Origin: JAKAIY01 sp036258195
Lineage (GTDB): Bacteria; Chloroflexota; Ktedonobacteria; Ktedonobacterales; JADMIN01
DNA length: 22,210 bases
NCBI GenBank assembly: GCA_036258195.1
Contig: DATAED010000020.1
Location: 1 to 22,210, forward strand
Reading direction: 5' to 3'
Part shown: piece after piece, positions 1 through 7,804 of the stretch
Layout of the letters: the number at the start of each line of letters is the position of its first letter
Position numbering within the stretch: the stretch's first letter is position 1
Translations under genes and position numbers: made by a program
Notes under the pieces: generated by a model
What the model was told of the DNA's origin: nothing
Database searches by the model: none
The model's input: the letters and a program-made list of their open reading frames with translations, nothing else

Positions 1-233
1 CGAGCTGATGGCACATTTGTCGAAGTAGCGTGCTTCGGAGCTACCTTCTTTCCGCGTAGGGACTTGCGCTTCTTCCGGAGCTGGTCTCGAAGCTGAGTAA
101 TGGCAGTTAACACCAGAGCTGCCGCAAGTATCAGACCCGCAAGAGCCTTGAGGAAACCTGTCGTCGACTGAAAAAGCGCCGTCCATGCCATCTCAATCTG
201 CTGAAGAATGCCGAGCAAATCTGTCGGATGCAT
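1..233 (-). CDS. Partial small membrane protein, C-terminus beyond left edge
   Basis: This reading frame starts at an ATG on the minus strand (complement of 231-233) and stays open to the window edge, giving 77 residues. It begins MHPTDLLGILQQIEMAW. A single hydrophobic segment, roughly residues 27-46 (FLKALAGLILAAALVLTAI), is followed by a strongly basic stretch (RDQLRKKRKSLRGKK), the usual pattern for a cytoplasmic-side positive charge after a membrane helix. A GAGGG stretch lies 7 bases before the ATG. Codon use includes ATA, TTA and GTA and is less GC-biased than in the other genes here, which may indicate different ancestry. I do not recognise a family. The frame, ribosome site and helix support a real gene, but only a fragment is visible. 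Confidence 0.5.
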   Translation of the reverse strand, partial: MHPTDLLGILQQIEMAWTALFQSTTGFLKALAGLILAAALVLTAITQLRDQLRKKRKSLRGKKVAPKHATSTNVPSA

Positions 234-537
234 ATCCTCGCCCTCACCGCTCTGTTCCTAATATGACCTACTGCATAGCCTGATTGGTTCACATCTATTC
301 TACCCTTGGCTGGGGTTTGCATCAACAGTCGTCTACTTTGACCCGAAATGGAAGGCGGAACGCTATGTATACAGTTTCGTTCCGATCGAATTTGGCACGG
401 GTTTTCGTATCCTTCGCCCGTTCGTGGTTCAGAGAGCAATTTTCTCGATACCCTAGCTTGAGGGGCAGGAGGTGATAGATTAGACATGTAGGTGATCATT
501 CGCCAGCAGCCATCTAGCCAGAGAGACATGCGCAACC
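234..537. other. Intergenic region, lower GC, between divergent genes
   Basis: This stretch separates the minus-strand membrane protein from the plus-strand ATP-grasp gene. It is clearly less GC-rich than the rest of the window. Short overlapping frames run through it on both strands, but none has a convincing ribosome site together with protein-like composition. I could not find a well-spaced sigma70-type promoter pair. The one striking element is a near-perfect Shine-Dalgarno sequence near 467-476, listed separately. Confidence 0.5.
467..491 (+). promoter_or_regulatory. Near-perfect Shine-Dalgarno followed by an ATG-TAG start-stop
   Basis: AGGAGGTGAT at 467-476 is complementary to ten bases of the conserved 16S rRNA 3' end. 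Nine bases later comes ATG (486-488), immediately followed by the stop TAG (489-491). The best ribosome site in this part of the window therefore points at an open reading frame of one codon. The ATP-grasp start at 538 lies 46 bases further on and has only a weak GAGAG in front of it. This could be a start-stop element that tunes translation of the downstream gene, a decayed start codon, or an assembly error. The sequence is clear; the function is inference. Confidence 0.4.
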
Positions 538-1875
538 ATGACGACCACAAAACCAGCAAAATCGCCAACATCAGCAAAATCGCCGCGCATCCGGAAGCCG
601 AAGAGCGCGCCACCCGCCGCGCCGTCGCCAGCGACGCGCCAGCGGCTGCTGCTGCTCGTCTCGCCCAGCACCTACCGCGCCGAGGCGTTCATGGAGGCGG
701 CTCGCGCGCTGGATGTAGAGGTGGTGCGCGGGCTGGATCTGCCGCCGCAACTGGCCGACGAGTGGGGCGCGCCGCTCAAGACCGATTTCACCGATGTCGA
801 GGCCGCCACCAGCGCCATCGTCGCCTATGCGCGCGAGCATCCGCTGGACGCCATCGTGCCGGTGGATGATAGCGCCACGCTGCTGGCCTCGCGCGCCGCT
901 GAGGCGCTGGGTCTGCGGCACAATCCGCCCGAGGCGGCGGAGGCGGCCCGCGACAAAGGGCTGATGCGCGCCAAGATGTCGGCGGGCGGCGTCCCCTGCC
1001 CGGTCTTCCGCCGCTTCCACCTGACCGATGACCCGCGCGAGATCACCCGCCAGGTGGATTATCCCTGTGTGGTCAAGCCGCTGCGGCTGTCGGGGAGTCG
1101 CGGCGTCATCCGCGCTGATGATCCGGATGAGCTAGTCGCGGCGTTCGAGCGCACCAAGCGTATCCTGCTGGGCGATGGCTTCGCGCTGGAGACGACCGAC
1201 ATCCTCGTCGAGGACTTCATCCCCGGCGTCGAGGTGGCGCTGGAGGGGCTGCTGACCAGCGGCGAGCTGCACACGCTGGCCATCTTCGACAAGCCCGACC
1301 CGCTCGATGGCCCCTTCTTCGAGGAGACTATCTATGTCACGCCGTCGCGCCTCTCGCCAGAGCAGCAGGCGGCGGTCTCGGCGTGCGCGGCGCAGGCGGC
1401 GGCCAGCATCGGCCTGCGCGATGGCCCCGTGCATGCCGAGCTGCGCGTCAACGAGCGTGGGCCGTGGATGGTGGAGATCGCCGGGCGCAGCATCGGTGGC
1501 CTCTGCTCCACCGTGCTGGAGTTTGGCTCTGGCATGCGGCTGGAGGAACTGCTGCTGCGCAATGCGCTGGGGATGGGCGCGCCCAGCTTCGACCGCAGCG
1601 GCCAGGCGGCGGGCGTCATGATGATTCCCATTCCCAGGCGCGGCATCTTGCAGAAGGTGGAGGGGGTCGAGGACGCCTGCGCCACGCCGCACGTCACCGG
1701 CGTCGAGATGACCGTGCGCCTGCACACACCCATCATCCCGCTGCCGGAGGGGGCCAGCTACCTCGGCTTCATCTTCGCCCGCGCCGACGACCCCGCCACC
1801 GTCGAGGCGGCCATCCGCGAGGCCCACGCCAAGCTGCGCTTCGACATCCGCCCGATGCTGACCGTGCTGAGCTGA
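538..1875 (+). CDS. ATP-grasp domain ligase-like protein
   Basis: The 445-residue protein has an ATP-grasp fold of the carbamoyl-phosphate synthase/PurK/amino-acid-ligase type. The first ~33 residues are a low-complexity Lys/Ser/Pro/Ala tail. A preATP-grasp Rossmann-like part follows (about 36-125, LLLLVSPSTYRAEAF), then the ATP-binding core: K140, VDYPCVVKPL with K180, the SGSRGV glycine loop (185-190), ILVEDFIPGVEV with E225 and E232, and the Mg-binding end HAELRVNERGPWMVEIAG with E301 and E313. Such enzymes form an acyl-phosphate and join it to an amine or thiol; the substrates cannot be read from sequence. It is followed with a one-base TGATG junction, or a 41-base gap to the preferred start, by an AAC(3)-type acetyltransferase and then an O-methyltransferase, suggesting a shared small-molecule pathway. 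Start 538 has a weak ribosome site and could be wrong. Confidence 0.8.
   Translation: MTTTKPAKSPTSAKSPRIRKPKSAPPAAPSPATRQRLLLLVSPSTYRAEAFMEAARALDVEVVRGLDLPPQLADEWGAPLKTDFTDVEAATSAIVAYAREHPLDAIVPVDDSATLLASRAAEALGLRHNPPEAAEAARDKGLMRAKMSAGGVPCPVFRRFHLTDDPREITRQVDYPCVVKPLRLSGSRGVIRADDPDELVAAFERTKRILLGDGFALETTDILVEDFIPGVEVALEGLLTSGELHTLAIFDKPDPLDGPFFEETIYVTPSRLSPEQQAAVSACAAQAAASIGLRDGPVHAELRVNERGPWMVEIAGRSIGGLCSTVLEFGSGMRLEELLLRNALGMGAPSFDRSGQAAGVMMIPIPRRGILQKVEGVEDACATPHVTGVEMTVRLHTPIIPLPEGASYLGFIFARADDPATVEAAIREAHAKLRFDIRPMLTVLS
554..584 (+). repeat. Short tandem repeat in ATP-grasp N-terminus
   Basis: CAGCAAAATCGCC occurs at 554-566 and again at 572-584 with an 18-base period. In frame it encodes two AKSP units in the low-complexity N-terminal tail, so it may vary in copy number by slippage without breaking the frame. 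Confidence 0.6.
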
Positions 1876-1916
1876 TGCGACTGCACGCCACGCTGGATGA
1901 CTGGGAGGAAGCGACA

Positions 1917-2756
1917 ATGCTCGATGAGCAGCGCGCCATACAGCGCGCCGACCTGCCGCGCACGCGCGCCTCGCTGGCGGATGATCTGCGGGCGCTGGGC
2001 GTCGCGCCGGGGATGACGCTGCTCGTCCACTCGTCGCTGAGCACGCTGGGCTGGGTCAGCGGCGGGCCGGTCGCGGTGATCCAGGCGCTGCTGGATGCGC
2101 TGACGCCGGATGGTACGCTCGTCATGCCCGCCTTCACCAGCGACAACTCCGACCCAGCAGCCTGGATGCGCCCGCCGGTACCCGCTGAGTGGGTACCGAT
2201 CATCCGCGCGTCCATGCCGGCATTCGATCCGCGCATCACCCCCACTCGCATGATGGGCCGCATCGCCGAGCTGTTTCGCCTGTGGCCCGGCGCCATCCGC
2301 AGCGACCACCCGCAGTCGTCGTTCGCGGCGCTGGGGCCGCGCGCGGAGGAGATCACCACCGGGCAGGCGCTGGAGGGCAGCCTGGGCGACGCCTCGCCGC
2401 TGGCGCGGCTCTACGCGCTGGGCGGCTGGGTCTTGCTGCTAGGCGTCGGCTTCGGCAACAACACCTCGTTTCACCTGGGCGAGTATCGCGCCGGAACGAG
2501 CGACTGGACGACGACCGGCTCGGCGCTGCTGGAGCGCGGCCAGCGCGTCTGGAAGACCTTTCGCGATATGGACTGGAACGATGACCCATTTATGGAGATT
2601 GGCGCGGCGTTCGAGCGTGCGGGGAAGGTGAAGCGCGGGGCAGTCGGCTCGGCGAGCGCGCTGCTCTTCCCACAGCGCCCGGCGGTTGATTTCGCGCAGC
2701 AGTGGCTCAGCGCACACGGAGGACAGCATGACACAGGATCAGTGGACGGCGGTTGA
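1917..2756 (+). CDS. AAC(3)-family aminoglycoside-type N-acetyltransferase
   Basis: The 279-residue protein matches the antibiotic N-acetyltransferase (AAC(3)/YokD) family in length and order of motifs: GMTLLVHSSLSTLGWVSGG (32-50), DGTLVMPAFTSDNSD (65-79), IRSDHPQSSFAALG (127-140) and GWVLLLGVGFGNNTSFHLGEY (170-190). Members transfer acetyl from acetyl-CoA to an amine; characterised ones modify the 3-amino group of 2-deoxystreptamine aminoglycosides, while others act in natural-product pathways or have no known substrate. An upstream in-frame ATG at 1875 overlaps the previous stop, but the ATG at 1917 has GGGAGGA seven bases ahead and gives the typical length, so I chose it. The 3' end overlaps the O-methyltransferase by 29 bases, implying co-transcription. 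Whether it confers resistance cannot be judged from sequence. Confidence 0.85.
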   Translation: MLDEQRAIQRADLPRTRASLADDLRALGVAPGMTLLVHSSLSTLGWVSGGPVAVIQALLDALTPDGTLVMPAFTSDNSDPAAWMRPPVPAEWVPIIRASMPAFDPRITPTRMMGRIAELFRLWPGAIRSDHPQSSFAALGPRAEEITTGQALEGSLGDASPLARLYALGGWVLLLGVGFGNNTSFHLGEYRAGTSDWTTTGSALLERGQRVWKTFRDMDWNDDPFMEIGAAFERAGKVKRGAVGSASALLFPQRPAVDFAQQWLSAHGGQHDTGSVDGG

Positions 2757-3399
2757 TCGCTACTTCGATGGCCTCTTCGCGCCGCCCGACGCTGCGCTCG
2801 ACGCCGCGCTCAAGGCGACCAGCGACGCGGGCATGCCACTCATCAACGTGGCATCCAACCAGGGCAAGCTACTCCAGCTCCTGACACGCCTGGTCGGCGC
2901 GCGCCGCATCCTGGAGATCGGAACGCTCGGCGGCTATTCGGCCATCTGGATGGCGCGCGCGCTGCCGCCCGACGGTCGCCTCATCTCGCTGGAGGTGAAC
3001 CCGGCGCACGCCGAGGTCGCCCGCGCCAACATCGCGCGCGCCGGGCTGTCGGATAAGGTCGAGGTGCGGCTTGGCTCGGCGCACGACAGCCTGCCCCAGC
3101 TCGCGGAGCAGGGAGCCGGGCCATTCGATCTGGTCTTCATCGACGCCGACAAAGCCAGCACACCCGCCTATCTCACCTGGGCGCTGAAGCTCACAAAGCC
3201 CGGCAGCCTGATCCTGATCGACAATGTCGTGCGCGATGGCGCAGTGGCCGACACCGCCAGCGCCAATCCCGATGTACAGGGCATCCAGCAGGGGCTGGCG
3301 ATGCTGGCGAGCGATCCGCGTATCAGTGCCACTGCGCTCCAGACCGTCGGCGTGAAGGGCTACGATGGGCTGGCCATTGCGCTGGTGACGGGCGTATAG
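2728..3399 (+). CDS. SAM-dependent O-methyltransferase, family 3 (CCoAOMT-like)
   Basis: The 223-residue protein is a class I methyltransferase of the caffeoyl-CoA/catechol O-methyltransferase family. Motif I is ILEIGTLGGYSAIWMA (61-76) and the ribose-binding acid is E89 in LISLEVN. The metal site is FIDADKAS with D139, plus LILIDNVVRDG with D165 and N166. These enzymes methylate a hydroxyl of a vicinal diol or related aromatic using SAM and a divalent metal; the actual substrate is unknown. The ATG at 2728 has GGAGG four to five bases ahead and overlaps the end of the AAC(3)-like gene, so translation is probably coupled. It is the last gene of the operon, followed by a strong hairpin. Confidence 0.88.
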   Translation: MTQDQWTAVDRYFDGLFAPPDAALDAALKATSDAGMPLINVASNQGKLLQLLTRLVGARRILEIGTLGGYSAIWMARALPPDGRLISLEVNPAHAEVARANIARAGLSDKVEVRLGSAHDSLPQLAEQGAGPFDLVFIDADKASTPAYLTWALKLTKPGSLILIDNVVRDGAVADTASANPDVQGIQQGLAMLASDPRISATALQTVGVKGYDGLAIALVTGV

Positions 3400-3418
3400 G
3401 TAGTCTGGGTCGCACTGG

Positions 3419-3459
3419 AACGGCGGCTACGGGGAACGGACATCCCCCTAGCCGCCGTT
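3419..3459 (+). terminator. Hairpin terminator of the ATP-grasp/AAC(3)/OMT operon
   Basis: AACGGCGGCTA at 3419-3429 pairs perfectly with TAGCCGCCGTT at 3449-3459, and an inner GGGGA/TCCCC pair extends the stem. It starts 20 bases after the O-methyltransferase stop. No T-run follows, so it may act as a Rho-assisted terminator or an RNA-stabilising 3' hairpin. Confidence 0.6.
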
Positions 3460-3536
3460 GTCGTGCCTGCTGCATGTTCTGCTATCGATTATGCACCTGG
3501 CCTGAAAACGAACAGCCTCCGCTCCTGGCGGTTACA

Positions 3537-3573
3537 TCGTAATGTTACGAATTACAAGCAGGCACGTGATAAT
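3537..3573 (+). promoter_or_regulatory. Candidate promoter overlapped by a perfect palindrome
   Basis: TCGTAATGTTACGA (3537-3550) is a perfect 6+2+6 inverted repeat. Its right half is also the TTACGA that lies 17 bases before GATAAT (3568-3573), which matches five of six positions of the -10 consensus. The -35 match is poor (three of six). A dimeric repressor bound to the palindrome would block the promoter, or an activator there could compensate for the weak -35. The next gene downstream is the surface protein at 3773. Confidence 0.35.
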
Positions 3574-3697
3574 ACGTAGACGCGCATCAGGAGACGCCAA
3601 ACACCCGGCAGGTGGAACTCCGGGACGCCACGACCACGATCACTATTGGACACATGGTTTCCTTCTCGATTGCCGTGATGCGTATGGGCCTGAACGC

Positions 3698-3714
3698 CGT
3701 GTGATGATCACGCG
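3698..3714. promoter_or_regulatory. Imperfect palindrome upstream of the surface-protein gene
   Basis: CGTGTGATGATCACGCG reads as two eight-base arms around a central G, with one mismatch that would be a G-U pair in RNA. It lies about 58 bases before the ATG at 3773 and could be an operator or a hairpin in the leader. No regulator is identified. Confidence 0.3.
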
Positions 3715-3772
3715 GACGTGGTGACAAATGGATTGGGCTGATGTGTGGTGGATGTATGGAGGCGGATTGAGC

Positions 3773-6700
3773 ATGCGAAGACCTTCTGGCTCACTGGGGC
3801 GCCTCGGTTCTGGGTTGCGATTGACGACTCAGGCCGCGCGCCGACTGATGATCGCGCTGACAGTGTTGAGCGTCGTGACGCTTTCAGCGGGGGTGACCTT
3901 CTCACTGGCGCAGCGGGCGAGCGCGGCCCCTTACGCCGTATGCGCCAGCGGCTGCGCCTATGTAAGCATTAATGATGCCCTTGCCGCCGCAGCTCCGGGC
4001 GCTACTATCAGAGTGGGACCTGGCGTCTATGGGCCGAACGAAGTGGGCGCCACGACTAACGATACACAAGTCAAGATCAATAAGCCAGTGACCCTGATTG
4101 GCGCGGGCGTCGGCTCGTCGGTCATCAATGATGCGCCAGCGAACCAGGGAACCGCCACTGCTGGCGTGATCTTGATCACCACACCCAGTACGCCTGGCAA
4201 CATCTCGGTCTCAGGGTTTACCATTGAGGGCGCGATTGCGAACGACTCGAACGACGATGGCATCCTGATGTCGATCACTGATGCCAATGCGAGCGACGTC
4301 GTGACGGTCAAAGACAATCTCTTCTACGGCGACACGACGCTCGATCCCCAATTGCTAGAAGATCAGACGGACTCGATCGTCCTGCAGGGCTCCAGCGCGA
4401 CCACAGTTGTGAAGCACAACACGTTCACGGGTGTCTTCCGCGCCGCGCTGATCGAGGACAACCCCGGCGTGTTCAGATTCGTCGATAATGATGTCAATCT
4501 TCACCCAATCTTCGATCCCAACGTGGCGGGAATGATTGATAACTGGGCTGAAGGTCTCTGGTTCCTGGCTGACAACGGCATCAACATGAGCGCGTCATCG
4601 CTCGTCTCGGGCAACACCTTTGAGAACTATAAGGGCCTGGCGGTAGGCCTCAACGGAGGGTACCACGCGACCACATACAAAGGATCGATCAGCCACGTCA
4701 CGATCCAGTCCAACACCTTCCTCAATACCAGCACGTTCGCCACATACAGCAGCCCGCAGCAGTCGTCGGCTGTTCTCCTCCACGGCTGGGAGCCGACCAA
4801 TAGTGATCCAAACTCGACCGTCTCACATGTGACGGTTTCCAGCAATACCTTCACGCCAGCGAGCGGAGATGGCAATGGCTCCAGCATCGGGCTGCTTGGC
4901 AGTGTGGCCACGAACATCGCCCTGAAGGACAACGTATTGACGGGCGCTGGGTCACAAACACCCGCTGGCATCAGCATGTCGATGCTGTATTCCGTCGCTC
5001 AGATTTCTATCAAGGGCAACATCATTCACGGGTTCAACGACGGCGCGAGCGCGGACGTAGTGCCTGCTGGCGCGAAAGTCGTTGCCAAGCAGAACTGCAT
5101 CAGCGGCAACGTCGCGTACGGTTTCTCAGCAGCGGGTGGCGCCGTCAACGCGCAGTCCAACTGGTGGGGATCTTCCGTCGGCCCTAGTCCCACCGGTCCT
5201 GGCGCTACCACAGGATATGGGGATCCCGTCACCGTGCACGTGGATGCCTCGAACTGGCTGACCACGCCGCCCATGAGCGCTTGCGCGGGGCCAGTCACGA
5301 CCAATGCGCAAAGCAACGTCAGTCCCGCGCCAATTAACACGAGCTATACCGTCACGGCGACTGTTGATACCTCGACGACCAGCAACCTCAATGTCGCCTC
5401 AGCATGGTATAGCCTGGATGGCGGGACGATCCAGCCCATGAGCCCCACCAGCGGCTCGTTCGGCACGGCGACCAGCTACACCGTCACGTCTGGGACATTG
5501 ACGGCAGCGACCGTCCCGGGAACCCACCATATTTGCGTCTTTGGCATTGATGTGGCCAATGAAGTTGGCGCTGCTGACTGCTTTACGCTGCATGTGGTCT
5601 ACCCGACAGTCAACACCTCAAGCACTGTGATCAGCAGCCAGAACCCCTCTGCCTTTGGCCAGAGCGTGACATTCACCATCACGGTCGTTTCGGCCAGTGG
5701 CACGCCGACGGGCAACGTCTCGCTCACCGACAATGGCAATCCGCTGGCCGGGCCGCTGGCGCTGAACGGATCTGGCGTGGCGACCTATACCACCTCCGCG
5801 CTGACGGTGGGATCGCATCCGCTGGTAGCAAGCTACTCGGGCGACACCAGTGGCAATCCGATCTTCCAGGCCTCGACCTCGAACACACTCAATCAGGTCG
5901 TCAACAAGGTCAGTACGTCCACCACGCTGACGAGCGCCCCGAATCCCTCGGTCAGCGGCCAGACGGTCACGTTCTCCGTGAGTGCCGTCGCGGCGGATAG
6001 CTCTGCGCTGAGCGGCTCAGTTGTCCTCAAGGATGGCGCGACCACCCTTGGGACGGTGACACTCACCAGCGGCGCTGGGACGTTCACCACGTCGTCGCTG
6101 AGCGTCGGTACGCACAACATCACTGGCGCATACAGCGGGGATGCGACCCACAACACCTCCAACGGCGCTGCATCGCAGACGGTGAATGCAACTCCTGTCG
6201 TGCCAACGGGCAATAGCAACGCCTACATTCGCATCGCGCAGTCGAGCGAGTCCTATGCGACCAGCGATGTCTCCATCGATGGCGCGACGACCTTCCCGAA
6301 TGTTGCGGCGTGTACGGTGCAGCCCTACTACCCGATCACGGCGGGCAAGCATACCTTCACCGTGCAGACGCCAAGCGGCGGCTCGACGGTGATCACCCAG
6401 TCGATTACGCTGACGGCGGGCCAGTATTACACGCTGGCGGTCGTGGGAAACAGCGCGAAGTCCATCACGCCCGCCATCCTGATCTTCAACGACGACAACT
6501 CTGTCACCCCCAACCAGGCCAAGTCGCGCATCTACGATCTCTCCGATACGCTTGGCCCGGTGCAGGCGACGGTAGGCAGCACGACGCTGGCGGCCAACCT
6601 GACGTTCGGCAATGCGACGAGCTATGCCAACCAGGCGCCGGGAACCTCGACCTATAGCTTCCAGCCGGCGAGCGGGCCGACGATCACCGACGCGATCAAT

Positions 6701-6937
6701 GAGTCGGCCAACCAGGTCTACAGCATCTTCCTGATGTGCAATGGCCAGGTGACCAACACAGCGGCGACCGGTGTGCCGGTGAAGCTGCCGCAGACCGGCT
6801 ACGGATCGACGCCGTTCTGGATGAATCCAGTCGCGGCGCGGGCGCTACTCATCATCGGCGCGCTGATCCTGTTCCTCGGTCTCGGCGGATTCGGCGCTTA
6901 CTTCGCCTTTGGCAGGCGCAGGAGCCTGAGCATCTAA
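3773..6937 (+). CDS. LPQTG-anchored surface protein: beta-helix, Ig-like repeats, DUF4397
   Basis: The 1,054-residue protein starts at the ATG with GGAGG about ten bases ahead; an ATG 45 bases earlier lacks such a site. A long Sec signal (about 1-52, ending ASA-AP) is followed by a right-handed parallel beta-helix (about 60-475), shown by many spaced turns such as VKDNLFYG, VKHNTFTG, VSGNTFENY, IQSNTFLN and VSSNTF, and ending in the typical SNWWGSSVGP. A spacer domain (505-610) precedes two bacterial Ig-like domains (about 615-710 and 712-805), each with NPS..GQ.VTF and YSGD signatures. A DUF4397-like domain (815-1000) begins NAYIRIAQSS. The C-terminus is a complete sorting signal: LPQTG (1005-1009), a hydrophobic helix and RRR. 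It is therefore predicted to be cut by sortase and attached to the cell wall. Beta-helices bind or cleave polysaccharide, but no catalytic residues are evident. The sortase follows 148 bases later. Confidence 0.88.
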   Translation: MRRPSGSLGRLGSGLRLTTQAARRLMIALTVLSVVTLSAGVTFSLAQRASAAPYAVCASGCAYVSINDALAAAAPGATIRVGPGVYGPNEVGATTNDTQVKINKPVTLIGAGVGSSVINDAPANQGTATAGVILITTPSTPGNISVSGFTIEGAIANDSNDDGILMSITDANASDVVTVKDNLFYGDTTLDPQLLEDQTDSIVLQGSSATTVVKHNTFTGVFRAALIEDNPGVFRFVDNDVNLHPIFDPNVAGMIDNWAEGLWFLADNGINMSASSLVSGNTFENYKGLAVGLNGGYHATTYKGSISHVTIQSNTFLNTSTFATYSSPQQSSAVLLHGWEPTNSDPNSTVSHVTVSSNTFTPASGDGNGSSIGLLGSVATNIALKDNVLTGAGSQTPAGISMSMLYSVAQISIKGNIIHGFNDGASADVVPAGAKVVAKQNCISGNVAYGFSAAGGAVNAQSNWWGSSVGPSPTGPGATTGYGDPVTVHVDASNWLTTPPMSACAGPVTTNAQSNVSPAPINTSYTVTATVDTSTTSNLNVASAWYSLDGGTIQPMSPTSGSFGTATSYTVTSGTLTAATVPGTHHICVFGIDVANEVGAADCFTLHVVYPTVNTSSTVISSQNPSAFGQSVTFTITVVSASGTPTGNVSLTDNGNPLAGPLALNGSGVATYTTSALTVGSHPLVASYSGDTSGNPIFQASTSNTLNQVVNKVSTSTTLTSAPNPSVSGQTVTFSVSAVAADSSALSGSVVLKDGATTLGTVTLTSGAGTFTTSSLSVGTHNITGAYSGDATHNTSNGAASQTVNATPVVPTGNSNAYIRIAQSSESYATSDVSIDGATTFPNVAACTVQPYYPITAGKHTFTVQTPSGGSTVITQSITLTAGQYYTLAVVGNSAKSITPAILIFNDDNSVTPNQAKSRIYDLSDTLGPVQATVGSTTLAANLTFGNATSYANQAPGTSTYSFQPASGPTITDAINESANQVYSIFLMCNGQVTNTAATGVPVKLPQTGYGSTPFWMNPVAARALLIIGALILFLGLGGFGAYFAFGRRRSLSI

Positions 6938-7085
6938 ACGTTTTTCGGCTAGGCGGGCGCTGGTGGCGACATCAGCGTCCGCTTCTCTTCGTCCAGGCGC
7001 ACGCGCAGCGTTTGCGGCCTGTGCTGTGTACGGCAGGGCTGGCCTCTGCAGGGAGCCAGGAACGTGAGAGGCAGGTGAAGCTGGC

Positions 7086-7772
7086 ATGCGATCTCGACGG
7101 TTGCTTCTCGCAGTGGCGCTGGTCGTGGCGCTGCTGGCCATCTGCGTCGGCGTGCTCTGGGATGTCCACGCCTCCACTGCGCCGACTCGCGCCGCGAACG
7201 CCGCGCCAACCGCTACCGCCCATGTCACGACGACCGTCACCCCGTGGACAGATCAGCGCGCGACGCTCTTTGCGCGTTATGCGCCCTTGCGGCTGAGCAT
7301 CCCCAGCATCAACCTCGATGTCGCCATCATCGGCGTCGGCGTCACCTCCGCTGGGGCGATGGATGCCCCGCGCTGCAACTCGAATAGCGACCCCATCTGC
7401 AACCAGGTCTACTGGTTCAACGGCGGCTATCTGCCCGGCGAGATGGGCAACGCGGTGATCGCTGGACACGTGAATCGCCCTGACCTGTCGCCTGCGCCAT
7501 TCTGGAATCTGCATCTGGTCAAGAAGGGCGATACTATCATCGTGCAGCCCCTGACAGGGCGGCCGCTGGTCTTCGTCGTCACCTCCGTGACGTGGATCTC
7601 CGCCTATGCGCAGGGCAGCAACAATCCCACGCTCGACGCGGTCTTTGGCCCGGCGGCCACGCGCAATCTCAACCTGCTGACCTGCATTGGCGACTGGGAC
7701 GGGCATACCTTCGATCACCGGCTGCTGGTGCAGGCGCAATTACAGGGGCCAGCGCCGTTTGCGCAGCCCTAG
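7086..7772 (+). CDS. Sortase (class E/F-like transpeptidase)
   Basis: The 228-residue protein has an N-terminal signal anchor (about 6-26), a Thr/Ala-rich linker (30-60) and a sortase beta-barrel starting LRLSIPSINLDVAIIGVGV. The catalytic triad is visible as H128 in NAVIAGHV, C200 in LNLLTCIGDWD and R212 in DHRLLV. Sortases cut LPXTG proteins between Thr and Gly and join them to an amine of the cell wall outside the membrane. Its size and the TCIGDWD..TFDHRLLV ending resemble the class E/F enzymes of high-GC Gram-positives and Chloroflexota rather than SrtA. AGGTGA seven bases ahead supports the start. The upstream LPQTG protein is the obvious substrate, suggesting a dedicated enzyme-substrate pair. 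Confidence 0.9.
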   Translation: MRSRRLLLAVALVVALLAICVGVLWDVHASTAPTRAANAAPTATAHVTTTVTPWTDQRATLFARYAPLRLSIPSINLDVAIIGVGVTSAGAMDAPRCNSNSDPICNQVYWFNGGYLPGEMGNAVIAGHVNRPDLSPAPFWNLHLVKKGDTIIVQPLTGRPLVFVVTSVTWISAYAQGSNNPTLDAVFGPAATRNLNLLTCIGDWDGHTFDHRLLVQAQLQGPAPFAQP

Positions 7773-7804
7773 TCGCCAAACGCTCAGCGCTGGGAGGCGC
7801 CCGC

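Larger units (their letters stand above)
3400..3772. other. Regulatory gap between operon end and surface-protein gene
   Basis: These ~370 bases contain a terminator-like hairpin at the left, then lower-GC DNA with a 14-base palindrome over a candidate promoter, a second imperfect palindrome, and the ribosome site GGAGG (3758-3762) of the surface protein. A 60-codon frame at 3542-3724 has no ribosome site and a non-protein-like composition, so I do not call it a gene. If the promoter is real, the surface-protein mRNA has a leader of about 190 bases. Confidence 0.5.

Noticed and set aside
337..370. Possible promoter TTGACC with TATGTA in the left gap
   Set aside because: The spacing is about 20 bases, too long for a standard promoter, and there is no supporting element.
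131..613. Minus-strand 160-codon frame at the left end
   Set aside because: It runs across the partial membrane-protein frame, the gap and the ATP-grasp start, with unlikely composition; the alternative frame at 1-233 is better supported.
3542..3724. 60-codon open frame before the surface protein
   Set aside because: No ribosome site, Arg/His-rich composition, and it overlaps the candidate promoter and palindromes.
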